Assembly: GCA_029881495.1 (NCBI GenBank)
Contig: JAOUMJ010000009.1
Location: 1 to 64,000 of the forward strand
From: Nitrospinota bacterium
GTDB taxonomy: Bacteria > Nitrospinota_A > UBA7883 > JACRGQ01
Reading direction: 5' to 3'
DNA length: 64,000 bases
Position numbers and translations under genes: made by a program. The notes under the pieces are model-generated. The model did no database searches, had not been told where the DNA came from, and saw only the letters and a list, made by a program, of their open reading frames with translations. Below, piece after piece: positions 1 to 9,340 of the stretch (position 1 is the stretch's first letter; each line of letters begins with the position of its first letter).

Positions 1-1
1 T

Positions 2-409
2 TACGCGCGCCTCTACAGCGTAAAGAATGCCGGGCAACGCGCGGAAGAACTTCTAAGACAGGTGGAGCTGTTTGATAGAAAGAACGACCTGGCGAGAACA
101 TTTTCAAGAGGCATGATACAGCGGCTTTCAATCGCGAGGGCGCTGGTAGCCGATCCCGATTTCATTTTCCTCGACGAGCCGTTCACAGGGCTTGACGTAC
201 ATTCGGCAACGGTATTTCGCGACCTCCTGCAGATTCTCCACAAAAGGGAAAAAACGGTACTCATGATCTCGCACGATATAGGGATCTCCCTATCGGTTGC
301 AACAAGGATTGCGATACTCAACGCGGGAAAAATAGTTTACAACGAGCAGGCGTCGGGAAAAGACGTCTCTTCAATGAAAAAAATATATCTGGAAAAGCTG
401 GGCCTATGA
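2..409 (+). CDS. ccmA: Heme exporter ATP-binding protein CcmA (5' truncated by window edge)
   Basis: ABC-transporter ATPase of the CcmAB complex, part of System I cytochrome c maturation at the inner membrane. The reading frame is open from base 2, so the N-terminus with the Walker A motif is outside the window. Visible are the ABC signature region SRGMIQRLSIARAL, the Walker B motif FIFLDEP followed by TGLD, and the switch histidine in ISHD. It overlaps ccmB by ATGA, and the downstream order ccmB-ccmD-ccmC makes ccmA far more likely than another ABC ATPase. Confidence 0.9.
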   Translation, partial: YARLYSVKNAGQRAEELLRQVELFDRKNDLARTFSRGMIQRLSIARALVADPDFIFLDEPFTGLDVHSATVFRDLLQILHKREKTVLMISHDIGISLSVATRIAILNAGKIVYNEQASGKDVSSMKKIYLEKLGL

Positions 410-1089
410 AAGAGTTCTACCAGGTTACTAAAGCGATACTCATGAAGGATATCAAGACGGAACTCCGCTCGCGCGAATTTCTTGGCAACACCTTCATGTT
501 CGCCCTCCTTGTGATAATAATTTTCAACTTCGCATTCAAGCTAACCCCCGTAAATACCCCGGAGCTCGCATCGGGGATACTCTGGATAGCGTTTCTCTTT
601 TCAGGAACACTCGGTCTTGGGAGGTCGTTCCAGGTGGAAAAGGAGAATGAGTGCATCCAGGGGCTCGCCCTTACTCCGGTTGACAGGACTGCCATATACT
701 GGGCAAAAACAGCAGGCAATATGATCTTCCTGGCAACGATACAGATAATCATCATTCCGGTTTTCATAGTCCTCTACAATCACAACGTAATGGAACATCC
801 GCTTGAGATGATTACCGTGATTCTCCTTGGGGACTTCGGTTTCATGGCGCTCGGCACGATCATAGCCGCCATGTCTGTAAACCTGAAGGCGAGAGAACTC
901 CTCCTCCCTGTGCTCCTCCTCCCTCTGCTAGTCCCCCTGATAATATTTGCCGCCTCGGCGACATCGGCGCTAATACATACAGGGAATCTGGATCTCTTTT
1001 ATTCCAGGGCAAAATTGATGGCCGCCTTTGATATCCTGTTTTTTGTTGTATCTTCGCTGGTGTTTGAATATATTGTGGACGAATCATGA
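406..1089 (+). CDS. ccmB: Heme exporter membrane protein CcmB
   Basis: Inner-membrane permease partner of CcmA; the CcmABCD complex loads or releases heme on CcmE. The 227-residue length is normal for the family and about six hydrophobic segments are visible. The N-terminal part (KAILMKDIKTELRSRE) and the segment around FSGTLGLGRSFQVEKENECIQGL (in part) match CcmB. The start overlaps the ccmA stop, and its own stop overlaps the ccmD start, so it is co-translated in the ccm operon. Confidence 0.92.
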   Translation: MKEFYQVTKAILMKDIKTELRSREFLGNTFMFALLVIIIFNFAFKLTPVNTPELASGILWIAFLFSGTLGLGRSFQVEKENECIQGLALTPVDRTAIYWAKTAGNMIFLATIQIIIIPVFIVLYNHNVMEHPLEMITVILLGDFGFMALGTIIAAMSVNLKARELLLPVLLLPLLVPLIIFAASATSALIHTGNLDLFYSRAKLMAAFDILFFVVSSLVFEYIVDES

Positions 1090-1202
1090 GTTACTTGGCA
1101 GGAGCATACGGAATTATCTGGCTGGCGATATTCGTCTACGCCTTCATAATAGACCGCAAGGTCTCCCGACTTGAGCGGGAAATCGAATCCCTTAAAAAAT
1201 GA
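1086..1202 (+). CDS. ccmD: Small heme exporter protein CcmD-like
   Basis: A 38-residue protein with one transmembrane helix (about residues 5-22) followed by a charged tail RKVSRLEREIESLKK, the usual CcmD layout. CcmD helps release holo-CcmE from CcmABC. It is coupled on both sides by ATGA overlaps, with ccmB at 1086 and ccmC at 1199. Sequence conservation in this family is low, so the call rests on size, topology and position. Confidence 0.8.
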   Translation: MSYLAGAYGIIWLAIFVYAFIIDRKVSRLEREIESLKK

Positions 1203-1894
1203 TCCAGGAGATCCTTGATAAACCGGGATTCAGGAAGGGGATAGTCGCTCTTTCCGCATTCCTGATACTCTCGGCTCTCTACCAATCACTCATAGGCGCC
1301 CCCGACGCACAGGGAGAACCGGTAACATACCGGATACTCTACTTTCATGTCCCCACCGCAATTATGAGCTACCTTGGATTTTTCATTACCTTCGTAGGGA
1401 GCATCCTTTACCTGGTAAGAAAGGATATGAGGTTCGACAGGTGGGCGACCGCGGGCGCGGAGCTTGGTATCCTCTTCTGCACCCTCATGCTGTTGACAGG
1501 GATGATCTGGGGGAAGCAGAGATGGGGGGCGTGGTGGCTCTGGGAACCGAGGCTCACAACATCTATGGTTCTCCTCGTAATATATATCGGGTATATGGCG
1601 CTCAGGGGGATGGTGGAAAACGAGGCGACACGCGCGAGATACGCCGCTGTATACGGCATCATAGGATTCGTGGATGTGCCGATAGTTCACTACGCGATAA
1701 AGATGTGGGGGAGCATCATGCACCCTGTAGTGATAAAGGGACCGACTAATCCAGGCATGACCTTCGAAATGCTGATAGCCCTCAGGGTTTCGATGTTCGC
1801 CTTTATAGTGACTTTCATAATGCTCTACCTCCTTCGGTTGAGAGTAGAGACGCTTGACGCGCAGATAAGAAAGATCCGCTCTGACAATTCATAA
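1199..1894 (+). CDS. ccmC: Cytochrome c biogenesis protein CcmC
   Basis: Heme-handling membrane protein that delivers heme to CcmE. The 231 residues hold about six membrane segments. The tryptophan-rich heme loop is present (WGAWWLWEPRLT; most relatives have WD where this one has WE). Candidate heme-ligand histidines flank it, in YFHVPTAIMSY and in the VPIVHYAIK and SIMHPVV regions. It belongs to the CcmC/CcsA/CcmF superfamily; its size and neighbours single out CcmC. No ccmE or ccmF follows within the window, so the rest of the pathway must be elsewhere or upstream. Confidence 0.92.
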   Translation: MIQEILDKPGFRKGIVALSAFLILSALYQSLIGAPDAQGEPVTYRILYFHVPTAIMSYLGFFITFVGSILYLVRKDMRFDRWATAGAELGILFCTLMLLTGMIWGKQRWGAWWLWEPRLTTSMVLLVIYIGYMALRGMVENEATRARYAAVYGIIGFVDVPIVHYAIKMWGSIMHPVVIKGPTNPGMTFEMLIALRVSMFAFIVTFIMLYLLRLRVETLDAQIRKIRSDNS

Positions 1895-1979
1895 GGGATT
1901 TCGCGTATTACTTTGTGATATCATCACAAACTATCCGGCATAAAGCCGACAAAGCTAATACTGGAAATGGAGAATTAAA

Positions 1980-2621
1980 TTGACTGCAATACATATGCAC
2001 TTGGCGTTGAATCATATGCCGCTGGCAGTACTCTTTATGGGGCTTGCGATGTTGACATACGGAATGAGCAAAAGGCATGGCATATACATCAGGCTCGGTT
2101 TCATCTTTTTCGTTGTAGCCGCGGGCTTTACGATCCTTGCATTCGGCACAGGCATAGCCTCCCATGACGTGGCGGAAAGTCTCCCGGGCGTTTCGCATGA
2201 CCAGGTAAAGCCGCACAGGGATGCCGCAAAAATGGCAATGATGGTAATGATGACGCTCGCCGGTCTTATGGTGGTCGGCCATTATGTGCTCGGCTCAAAA
2301 AATGCCCCTCCTCCATGGTTCATGCATTTTTCCTTTATACTCGGTGCCATTACTCTTCTCCTCCTTATGAATGCAGGATTCATGGGTGGACAGATCCGTC
2401 ACCCGGAACTAAGACCGAATTTCAATATAGGTGGACAGGGGATGTTCCTCGAGGGATTGCAAGGCTACCCTCCGGGATATACCGAAGAGGATATCGCCCT
2501 GGATAAACAGAAGAGAATGGAATTCCTCAAACAAGAGAAAGAGAAGGCGGAAAAAGAGGGTATGGGTGAAATGGATCACAGCCAGCACCAGCACGAGGAC
2601 CACTCGCAACATCAGCACTGA
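1980..2621 (+). CDS. DUF2231-like membrane protein with histidine-rich tail
   Basis: Unassigned 213-residue membrane protein with four hydrophobic segments (about residues 12-27, 38-58, 82-102 and 113-135). It starts at TTG behind GGAAATGGAG. The opening MHLALNHMPLAVLFMGLA, the paired membrane histidines and the GIASHD loop resemble the DUF2231 group of predicted redox or heme-related membrane proteins. The C-terminus ends in MDHSQHQHEDHSQHQH, which could bind metal. It lies 85 bp after ccmC and may share that transcript; a role near c-type cytochromes is inference only. Confidence 0.6.
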   Translation: MTAIHMHLALNHMPLAVLFMGLAMLTYGMSKRHGIYIRLGFIFFVVAAGFTILAFGTGIASHDVAESLPGVSHDQVKPHRDAAKMAMMVMMTLAGLMVVGHYVLGSKNAPPPWFMHFSFILGAITLLLLMNAGFMGGQIRHPELRPNFNIGGQGMFLEGLQGYPPGYTEEDIALDKQKRMEFLKQEKEKAEKEGMGEMDHSQHQHEDHSQHQH

Positions 2622-2851
2622 TCCCCCGGAAACTGTTTGGTACATCTTGATTAGTTGGTACATCAAGAGTTCAAAATAGGATGTTCTTCCCAACGGTTGG
2701 CATTAGCCCAGATGAAAGATACGCAACCGGCAGTATGAAACTCCAGTAAATAGCCCACTCGAAATCTTACGCTATCCGAAATATTTTAATCACAAATAAC
2801 TATTATACAAACCGTAGGAAAAGTGGGAAGTGATCCAAATGAAAAGAAGGT

Positions 2852-2887
2852 ATAAAAAAAGGGCGCGGTGTGTAAAACACCGCGCCC
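2852..2887 (-). terminator. Intrinsic terminator of the porin gene
   Basis: A perfect 11-bp stem (GGGCGCGGTGT at 2861-2871 against 2877-2887) with a 5-nt loop. On the minus strand it is followed by a run of seven T. It lies 23 bp past the porin stop. The remaining bases 2622-2851 hold no gene I can support. Confidence 0.9.
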
Positions 2888-2910
2888 TAGAAAACGTTCT
2901 ATAACTTCAA

Positions 2911-4269
2911 TTAGAAGTTGTAGATGAACATTGCGTAGCCCCAGTCGGCTCCGTCAACAGCCTTGCTTCCTTTTCTCTCCTTAACAGCCGCGCCAGGTGT
3001 GAACATCGAGTAACCAACTACAAGCTTGGTCGACTCGGTGAGACCCTTTGCAACAGTTATGTCGATCTCGGAACCGGCATCGGTCTCCTTACACTCTGCG
3101 ATAGGATCATCGTTGGCATCAAAGCACTTGGCGGGCATAAGAGCGCCTGTGCCTACAACGTTAAGCCAGTCGTCGGTTGCCTGTGCAAGTGAGAGCATGT
3201 GGTAGTCAAATTTAATTGTCATACCCATCTGCTTGGTCTCAAGCTTCACAGCGATATCGTTCATGTTGCCCCAGCTGAAGAAATCCATGTGACCGTAGTG
3301 GGCATGGTTCGTGTGGTTAGGGAATACGAACGTACCGTGAGTGTCGGCTGAATCCTTGGCGTCACCGCTACCGGTGTTGTATTCGATTCCTGCCCTGGTT
3401 CCTTCCATCGGGGCGAACCCTGCGGCGATCGACATGGCGGACGCATCCTGCGCAACAATCTTGGAACCATCTGCGCTAACGCCCCAGTCGCCACCCTGAA
3501 GGGCATACTCAATTGTGTAGTCGGCTGGACCCGCTTTACCGGCTACGCGTACACCCATGGTGCTAACGTTCCTGCCACCTGAATATTGTATACCGGTATC
3601 GGCGTCTGGTGCACCTGCATCAGTCATCTCGGTCTGCCACCTGAGGAAGTAGGCATCGAGATTAAGTCCGGCAACTTTCAACATTGCGTAAAGACCATCA
3701 AGATCAACATCAGAAGTGGAATTACCGCTTACATTGTTCTCATCCTGTTTTGCTTTGATGACGTCAACCTGACCGAGGTCGCCAAGATTAACCATCAGTT
3801 TGTAAGCGTCATGCGCGCGGGCGTTGTCCTGCCATCCGAGGTGGCCGAGGAGTCTCTGGCTACCGTAAACCAGCTCCTGCCTACCAGCTTTAAGAGAAAC
3901 TGGGAGACCGGCAAGGTTGTTTACCTGGAAATAAGCCTGATGGATGTCTACAGCTTCACCCTCTCTGCCGTCCGATACGCTGTTGGGCTGTGATGTGCCG
4001 GTCTGCAGATCAAAGCCGTTGCTTTGACCCCAGTATCGTGAATCCTGCAACTGGACAAAACCCATTGCATCATCTCCGCCAGTCTTGAAGTTTACGCGTG
4101 TCCTCTGACCGGTGAACTCCTTATTGTCGGATGTTTTCGCGTTAAAATCGTAGTTGTTCTTCATTTCTGGGCGTACGCGAATCTCACCGCTGATTTCGAC
4201 GTCGCCCGCCATCGCCGGTGTGTAGATCACACATACCGCTAGGCTGATCATGGTTATTAAACGTTTCAT
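2911..4269 (-). CDS. Outer-membrane porin, alginate-export-like beta barrel
   Basis: A 452-residue outer-membrane protein. A signal peptide (MKRLITMISLAVCVIYTPAMA) is followed by a long series of alternating beta-strand segments, and the last residue is Phe (AMFIYNF), the usual assembly signal for outer-membrane barrels. The stretch around VEISGEIRVRPEM, YFQVNNLAG and LKAGRQELVYGSQRLLG is typical of the alginate-export/OprD-like porin group common in deltaproteobacteria and Nitrospinota. The natural substrate cannot be read from the sequence. A strong Shine-Dalgarno (GGGAGG), a near-consensus promoter and a terminator suggest high, monocistronic expression. Confidence 0.85.
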   Translation of the reverse strand: MKRLITMISLAVCVIYTPAMAGDVEISGEIRVRPEMKNNYDFNAKTSDNKEFTGQRTRVNFKTGGDDAMGFVQLQDSRYWGQSNGFDLQTGTSQPNSVSDGREGEAVDIHQAYFQVNNLAGLPVSLKAGRQELVYGSQRLLGHLGWQDNARAHDAYKLMVNLGDLGQVDVIKAKQDENNVSGNSTSDVDLDGLYAMLKVAGLNLDAYFLRWQTEMTDAGAPDADTGIQYSGGRNVSTMGVRVAGKAGPADYTIEYALQGGDWGVSADGSKIVAQDASAMSIAAGFAPMEGTRAGIEYNTGSGDAKDSADTHGTFVFPNHTNHAHYGHMDFFSWGNMNDIAVKLETKQMGMTIKFDYHMLSLAQATDDWLNVVGTGALMPAKCFDANDDPIAECKETDAGSEIDITVAKGLTESTKLVVGYSMFTPGAAVKERKGSKAVDGADWGYAMFIYNF

Positions 4270-4347
4270 TTACCCTCCCGCAAAATGTTAAATAAATCTG
4301 CTTGAGCATCTCCCCTGAGACACCCCTTCTGTCCCTATACGTCGCTG

Positions 4348-4376
4348 ATTATACAACCTTTACATGTGTAATGCAA
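4348..4376 (-). promoter_or_regulatory. Sigma-70-type promoter of the porin gene
   Basis: On the minus strand TTGCAT (-35) and TATAAT (-10) are separated by exactly 17 bp. This is about 80 bp upstream of the porin ATG, leaving a leader of about 70 nt. Confidence 0.75.
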
Positions 4377-4554
4377 AATAACAAATTTAAAAATTTTGTT
4401 TCGTTACATCCTACTTTTCCTTTGAATTAGCCAATAAAAAAGAGTATGTTATATGTTCACGAGGAGTGTGCTTCGGCTTCTCCCTTACTTGAAGGGGAGT
4501 CGGAATTGTTAGATGGTCGCTTAACGGAATCTTTAAAACCTTAGGAGGGGTTCC

Positions 4555-6852
4555 ATGGGTCGAGAAACTAAAGAAAAAGTAGAAACTGATATCGGGGAAA
4601 AACTTACAAAAAGAGATCTGGCAAAATTTGAAGAACTTGTAAAGGAAGCGGGGGCGCAAAGAAAAAGCCTTACTCTCCTCATTGAATACATTCAAAACAA
4701 CATCGAAAACGTGAACCAGAACGTGACCACGATGAAACAGCTTGAAAGCAAAATTCCTTATTTCAAGGAGTTTACCGATAAAATGTCGGGCAAATTCGAG
4801 GAATTACGGAACGTGGAGATTCGCCTTAAAGAGGTGAATTCTGGGATAGAGACAACAAACGAGTCGCTCCACTCAAATAAAAAGATCGCCGACGAGGTCT
4901 CCCTCATGGTTGAACATATCAAGAGCAAGATCAAAGGGCTTGGCCAGCAGAGGCTCCTTGTTGAAAAGGCGAACGAAGAGGCAGGAAAACTCAATATCCT
5001 TCTCTGGGATATGGAAGCGAAGGTTAAAAAGCTTACCGAAGACAACAAGCAGATAAAGAAAACCGAAGGGAGCATCGCGAAACTCGACGAAATGCTCGAC
5101 TCGGTTTCTGCAAAGATGGACGCGGTAAACAACTTCAAATCGATGATGAGCGAATTCGAGGCAAAGAACAGGGAGTTCGCGAAAGCCGCTAAGGAGATGG
5201 ACAACAAGATCCAGCTCCTCCTTGAACAGAAGGAAGAGATGTCCGGTTATACCACCGACATTGAGAAGACACGAGTCATGATGTCTAAACTTCATAACGA
5301 TGCCGACGAGCTGTTGAGGCAGAACGCGGTTATCAACCAGATGAACAAGGACATCGAAGGGCTGACAAGGGATATGAACTCCATCAGGGTAGAGACAACC
5401 CACATCGCCCAGAAGGAAGAGATGGTCAAAAGGGTTGCCACCAAGGTAAGGCAGCTTGAGGAGATGAATTCCGACCTTGAAATAAACTTGGCCCGCGTAC
5501 GCGAGGACAAGGATTCAATAGCCGCTACGGAAGAGAAGATAAACAAACTGAACATCTTCCTTATAGAGTCTATTGGCGGAAAGATGAAGATACTCAAGGA
5601 AGAGATGGGCGCTGTGGAAAACGCCCGAGAAAAAATGACCCGCTTCCAGCGCGATGCCGACGAATTAGACCTGAAAATTCAAAAGTTTAGGGAAGATTTC
5701 AAGGTAAGCGAAGAGGTGGAGAAAAAGCTCTCCAAGGTGGCCGAGCTTAATGAAACCGTGAACTCCCAGATAAACGACCTTTCATCCAGAAGGAACGTTA
5801 TCGACCAGGTAGAAAAGAAGGTTAACGATCTCTCATCGATGGTGATAAACCTCGATGTGAAAATGGAGAGCCAGTTGCAGAGGAAAAACCTTGTTGACAA
5901 GCTCGAAAAGAAACTCGACGGCCTCGACTATCACCTTGAGGACGCTACCCTCAAGGTTGAAAAAGTCGGGAAGAAGATCGAGTTCCTCGAAAACCTCGAC
6001 AAAAAGGTTGAAGACCTGCGCGAGCTAACAAGGGCGGTTGAAGAGAAAATACTCGACATTACACGCGAGAAGAACAGCATCGATACACAGGAGAGAAGGA
6101 TCAACTCCCTTAATTCCAAGCTGACTGTAATCGAGGAATCGGTATCATCCAAGCTTGCTGAACTGCAGGAAGGGCAGTCCCTCCTGAACAACGTAGTCCA
6201 GACAAAGGATGAGATCCTGCCGGTGCTCGAAAAAGTAGATGCTCAGCTGAAGGACCTGAAAGGGAAGAGCGGACTCCTTTCGACAGCGGAAGAAAAGGTA
6301 AATAACGTAAACGAAAAGGTAAAGGATCTCGAAAAGAGACTGCAGACCGTACGCGAGGAAGAGGCTCTCCTGATTGAGACGGAGAAGAAAATAAACTTCC
6401 TCAGGAACCTGGTCGACAAAACGGACAAACAGATCGAACAGGTAAGCAAAGAGGAATCGCTTATACGCAAGTTCCAGGAGGATATCGCCGTTCTTTCAGG
6501 CTCCATAGACGAGCTGAAAACGCAGGAAAAGAAGATCTCCAAACACCAGGATACGTTCAACACGATTTCGGAAAAGATAAGGTCGCTCTCCTCAATGATG
6601 GGAGAGGCGGAATCGAAGATGGATATCCTCTCAACAAGGATGAAACTGATCAACAAGACAGAGCAGAGGCTCAACGACCTCAATATTCTTTCCGAGGACA
6701 TCAAAACCAAGATCAAGGTATTGCAGTCCGAAGAGACGGTTATTGACAAGGCTTCTGAAAAGATCACTCAGCTCAGGTTCCTTCTTGGGGAGCTCGACAA
6801 CAGGTACGGAACACGTGAATCCGCAGCGAGGCCAAAAGTAAGCGAGGCGTAA
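4555..6852 (+). CDS. Long coiled-coil repeat protein, function unknown
   Basis: A 765-residue, almost entirely alpha-helical protein with no signal peptide, membrane segment or ATPase motif, so it is not an SMC protein. A loose repeat of about 31-33 residues recurs, with the pattern I-x-K-x-E-x-K-I-x-x-L-x-x-L, an acidic turn, then K-I-x-x-L; examples begin LINKTEQRLNDLNIL, VIDQVEKKVNDLSSM and LVDKLEKKLDGLDYH. Expression looks strong: AGGAGGGG sits just before the ATG and a terminator follows. A cytoskeletal, spacer or polar-scaffold role is possible, but nothing in the sequence proves it. Confidence 0.75.
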   Translation: MGRETKEKVETDIGEKLTKRDLAKFEELVKEAGAQRKSLTLLIEYIQNNIENVNQNVTTMKQLESKIPYFKEFTDKMSGKFEELRNVEIRLKEVNSGIETTNESLHSNKKIADEVSLMVEHIKSKIKGLGQQRLLVEKANEEAGKLNILLWDMEAKVKKLTEDNKQIKKTEGSIAKLDEMLDSVSAKMDAVNNFKSMMSEFEAKNREFAKAAKEMDNKIQLLLEQKEEMSGYTTDIEKTRVMMSKLHNDADELLRQNAVINQMNKDIEGLTRDMNSIRVETTHIAQKEEMVKRVATKVRQLEEMNSDLEINLARVREDKDSIAATEEKINKLNIFLIESIGGKMKILKEEMGAVENAREKMTRFQRDADELDLKIQKFREDFKVSEEVEKKLSKVAELNETVNSQINDLSSRRNVIDQVEKKVNDLSSMVINLDVKMESQLQRKNLVDKLEKKLDGLDYHLEDATLKVEKVGKKIEFLENLDKKVEDLRELTRAVEEKILDITREKNSIDTQERRINSLNSKLTVIEESVSSKLAELQEGQSLLNNVVQTKDEILPVLEKVDAQLKDLKGKSGLLSTAEEKVNNVNEKVKDLEKRLQTVREEEALLIETEKKINFLRNLVDKTDKQIEQVSKEESLIRKFQEDIAVLSGSIDELKTQEKKISKHQDTFNTISEKIRSLSSMMGEAESKMDILSTRMKLINKTEQRLNDLNILSEDIKTKIKVLQSEETVIDKASEKITQLRFLLGELDNRYGTRESAARPKVSEA

Positions 6853-6879
6853 TCAGGAAAGACTGATAGTTTTCAAGAA

Positions 6880-6909
6880 GGGCTCCTCCAAACGGGAGCC
6901 CTTTTTTTT
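6880..6909 (+). terminator. Intrinsic terminator after the coiled-coil gene
   Basis: GGGCTCC (6880-6886) pairs with GGAGCCC (6895-6901) and is followed by eight T. It lies 27 bp past the stop. Confidence 0.92.
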
Positions 6910-6929
6910 CGGGGAGGAGTTTAGTTTCT

Positions 6930-7784
6930 ATGAGTATAGGTGTAATTGGCGGGAGCGGTCTCTATGCCATGAAGGACCTTAAAATCCTTAAAAAAGAAAA
7001 AGTGACAACCCCTTTTGGCGATCCGTCTGACGAATACGTTATCGGAGAGATTGGCGGGAAAGAGGTAGTATTCCTTCCGAGGCATGGGACCGGGCACAGA
7101 ATTCTTCCGTCTGAGCTGAATTTCAGGGCAAACATATACGGAATGAAAATACTCGGTGTTTCCAAGATACTGTCGGTATCGGCCGTTGGCTCTTTGAAAG
7201 AAGAGATAAAGCCGGGGCATATAGCTTTCCCGGATCAGTTCATTGACAGGACTTTCGCAAGAAACTCCACCTTTTTCGGCAACGGGATAGTTGCGCATGT
7301 TTCTTTTGCGGATCCAATATGCAAAGAGACATTGCAGGTTGTCGCAGAGGCGGCAAAAAGGGCGGGCGCGACCATCCACGTTGGCGGAACTTACATAAAC
7401 ATGGAAGGGCCACAGTTCTCCACAAGGGCGGAATCCCGCATGTACCGGAGCTGGGGGGCCTCGGTAATCGGGATGACAAACCTCAATGAAGCCAAGTTGG
7501 CCAGGGAGGCGGAGATCTGCTATGTGACTATTGCGTTATCCACAGATTACGACTGCTGGTACGAGGAAGAAGAAGATGTTTCGACAGAGGCGATACTGGA
7601 AGTTATCCACAGGAACGTGGCAATGTCGCAGAAGATAATAAAGGAGGCGGTAGGCTCGCTAGGCGAAAGTTGCGGGTTTGGCTGCCATAACATGATGGCA
7701 AATACGATAATGACGGATCCAACGAGGATACCGGATGAAACAAAAAAGAGATTAAATCCTATTATAGGGAAATACATAAAATGA
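6930..7784 (+). CDS. mtnP: S-methyl-5'-thioadenosine phosphorylase
   Basis: Cleaves methylthioadenosine with phosphate to adenine and methylthioribose-1-phosphate, for methionine salvage. At 284 residues it is normal length. Family motifs include [10 protein letters not shown] at the N-terminus, the phosphate-site region [21 protein letters not shown], and the substrate region [27 protein letters not shown] and STDYDCW favour MTAP over purine nucleoside phosphorylase, though some relatives accept inosine. GGGGAGGAG precedes the ATG. It overlaps hemL by ATGA. Confidence 0.93.
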   Translation: MSIGVIGGSGLYAMKDLKILKKEKVTTPFGDPSDEYVIGEIGGKEVVFLPRHGTGHRILPSELNFRANIYGMKILGVSKILSVSAVGSLKEEIKPGHIAFPDQFIDRTFARNSTFFGNGIVAHVSFADPICKETLQVVAEAAKRAGATIHVGGTYINMEGPQFSTRAESRMYRSWGASVIGMTNLNEAKLAREAEICYVTIALSTDYDCWYEEEEDVSTEAILEVIHRNVAMSQKIIKEAVGSLGESCGFGCHNMMANTIMTDPTRIPDETKKRLNPIIGKYIK

Positions 7785-9061
7785 CAATTAGTTCTGAATT
7801 ATTTCAAAGCGCAAAAAGGATCATTCCAGGTGGGGTGAATTCACCGGTTCGTGCGTTCAAATCGGTGGGACTTGACCCGATATTTATCAGCTCAGCCAAA
7901 GGGAGCAAGATGACCGATGTGGACGGCAATACCTACATTGACTATGTAGGGAGCTGGGGGCCGATGATAGTCGGCCATGCCAATGATGGCGTCCTGGAAT
8001 CGATATTTGAGACAGCCAGAAAAGGGACTTCATTTGGAGCGCCGACCCTCTTGGAAACAAGGCTAGCTGAACTCGTGGTCAGCTCTGTACCTTCAATTGA
8101 TATGGTAAGGATGGTGAACTCAGGTACCGAGGCTACCATGTCCGCAATTCGGCTTGCCAGGGGGTATACCGACAGGGACCTGATATTAAAATTTGAAGGG
8201 TGCTATCATGGGCATGGAGATTCGCTTCTCGTAAAAGCCGGCTCCGGGGTGGAGACACTCGGGTTACCAGATTCACCTGGCGTACCGGCGGATCTCGCAA
8301 AAAATACCATTACAGTCCCATTTAACAACCTTCCTGAAGTTGAAAAGGCTTTCAAGAAACATAAAGGGAAGATCGCCTGCGTAATTCTTGAGCCGATCGT
8401 AGGGAACATGGGAGTTCTTCCCCCTAAAAAAGATTTCCTTGAGGGGTTGCGAGATCTTTGCAGTGAGCATGGAACAGTCCTGATTTTCGATGAAGTTATG
8501 ACAGGATTTCGCGTAGCACTCGGCGGCGCCCAGGAGCTTTACCGCGTAACTCCGGATCTTACCACTCTTGGCAAGATCATCGGAGGGGGGCTCCCGGTCG
8601 GGGCGTACGGGGGGAAAAGGGAGATAATGGAAAAGATAGCCCCCGCGGGACCGATATATCAGGCCGGCACCCTTTCCGGCAATCCGCTGGCGATGGCGGC
8701 AGGTATCGCTACATTGAACATTCTCAGAATCCCCGGAACCTACAGTATGCTGGAGACCAAGGCGGCAAGGCTGGCAAAAGGGCTCGAAAAAGCGGCGTCG
8801 GAAGCTGGGGTAAAGGTGAAACAAAACAGGGTTGGGAGCATGTTCTCAATGTTCTTTACAGAATCCGATGTGTTCGACTACGAATCTGCGAAAACTTCAG
8901 ATACAGCCAAGTATGCAAAATATTTCGCAGGTATGCTCAAAGAGGGGGTATACCTCGCCCCTTCCCAGTTCGAAGCAGGTTTCATTTCGCTTGCACACAC
9001 TGACGAAGATATTTCCGACACTGTTTCAGCAGCCGAGCGTGTACTAAAGACTCTTTCCTGA
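7781..9061 (+). CDS. hemL: Glutamate-1-semialdehyde 2,1-aminomutase
   Basis: PLP enzyme that turns glutamate-1-semialdehyde into 5-aminolevulinate, the first tetrapyrrole precursor (C5 pathway). The 426 residues match the family. Diagnostic stretches are [16 protein letters not shown] at the N-terminus, [18 protein letters not shown], the YHGHGD motif and [11 protein letters not shown]. The PLP lysine is Lys265 in [18 protein letters not shown]. It is coupled to mtnP by ATGA and followed by a terminator. Heme supply fits the cytochrome genes in the window. Confidence 0.96.
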   Translation: MTISSELFQSAKRIIPGGVNSPVRAFKSVGLDPIFISSAKGSKMTDVDGNTYIDYVGSWGPMIVGHANDGVLESIFETARKGTSFGAPTLLETRLAELVVSSVPSIDMVRMVNSGTEATMSAIRLARGYTDRDLILKFEGCYHGHGDSLLVKAGSGVETLGLPDSPGVPADLAKNTITVPFNNLPEVEKAFKKHKGKIACVILEPIVGNMGVLPPKKDFLEGLRDLCSEHGTVLIFDEVMTGFRVALGGAQELYRVTPDLTTLGKIIGGGLPVGAYGGKREIMEKIAPAGPIYQAGTLSGNPLAMAAGIATLNILRIPGTYSMLETKAARLAKGLEKAASEAGVKVKQNRVGSMFSMFFTESDVFDYESAKTSDTAKYAKYFAGMLKEGVYLAPSQFEAGFISLAHTDEDISDTVSAAERVLKTLS

Positions 9062-9068
9062 TTATGGG

Positions 9069-9107
9069 AATTGACGGCATTTCCGGAAGGTAGTGCCGTC
9101 AATTTTT
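9069..9107 (+). terminator. Intrinsic terminator after hemL
   Basis: AATTGACGGCA (9069-9079) pairs perfectly with TGCCGTCAATT (9094-9104), and a run of T follows. Confidence 0.88.
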
Positions 9108-9162
9108 AGACATATTTCAGCAATCAAACAGCGCTGCTGTAAGTCCAAATAAAACAAATAGC

Positions 9163-9176
9163 TGACCGAACGGTCA
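9163..9176. promoter_or_regulatory. TetR-type palindrome, site 1
   Basis: TGACCGAACGGTCA, with 6-bp perfect arms and a 2-bp centre, in the AT-rich gap between hemL and truB (9108-9340, otherwise empty). The shape is that of TetR-family operators. Related sites occur at 27161 and 33605. Both flanking genes end here, so its target is unclear. Confidence 0.4.
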
Positions 9177-9340
9177 AGCATGCGTATTATGTTTTGTTGT
9201 GAACTTGGTCGTTATTTTCCGGATTTTCAAAATTTGTGAGTCCCGACAATCCAAATCCTGTTAATATATATAAGAATATAATATATATAAAAGTAAAAGG
9301 CAGGAATTCTTTATTTGAGGTGGACTAACATGAAACTCAG

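Noticed and set aside
7536-7613. Two TTATCCACA DnaA-box sequences inside mtnP
   Set aside because: They fall in coding frames of a conserved enzyme and are not arranged as an origin; likely chance or codon use.
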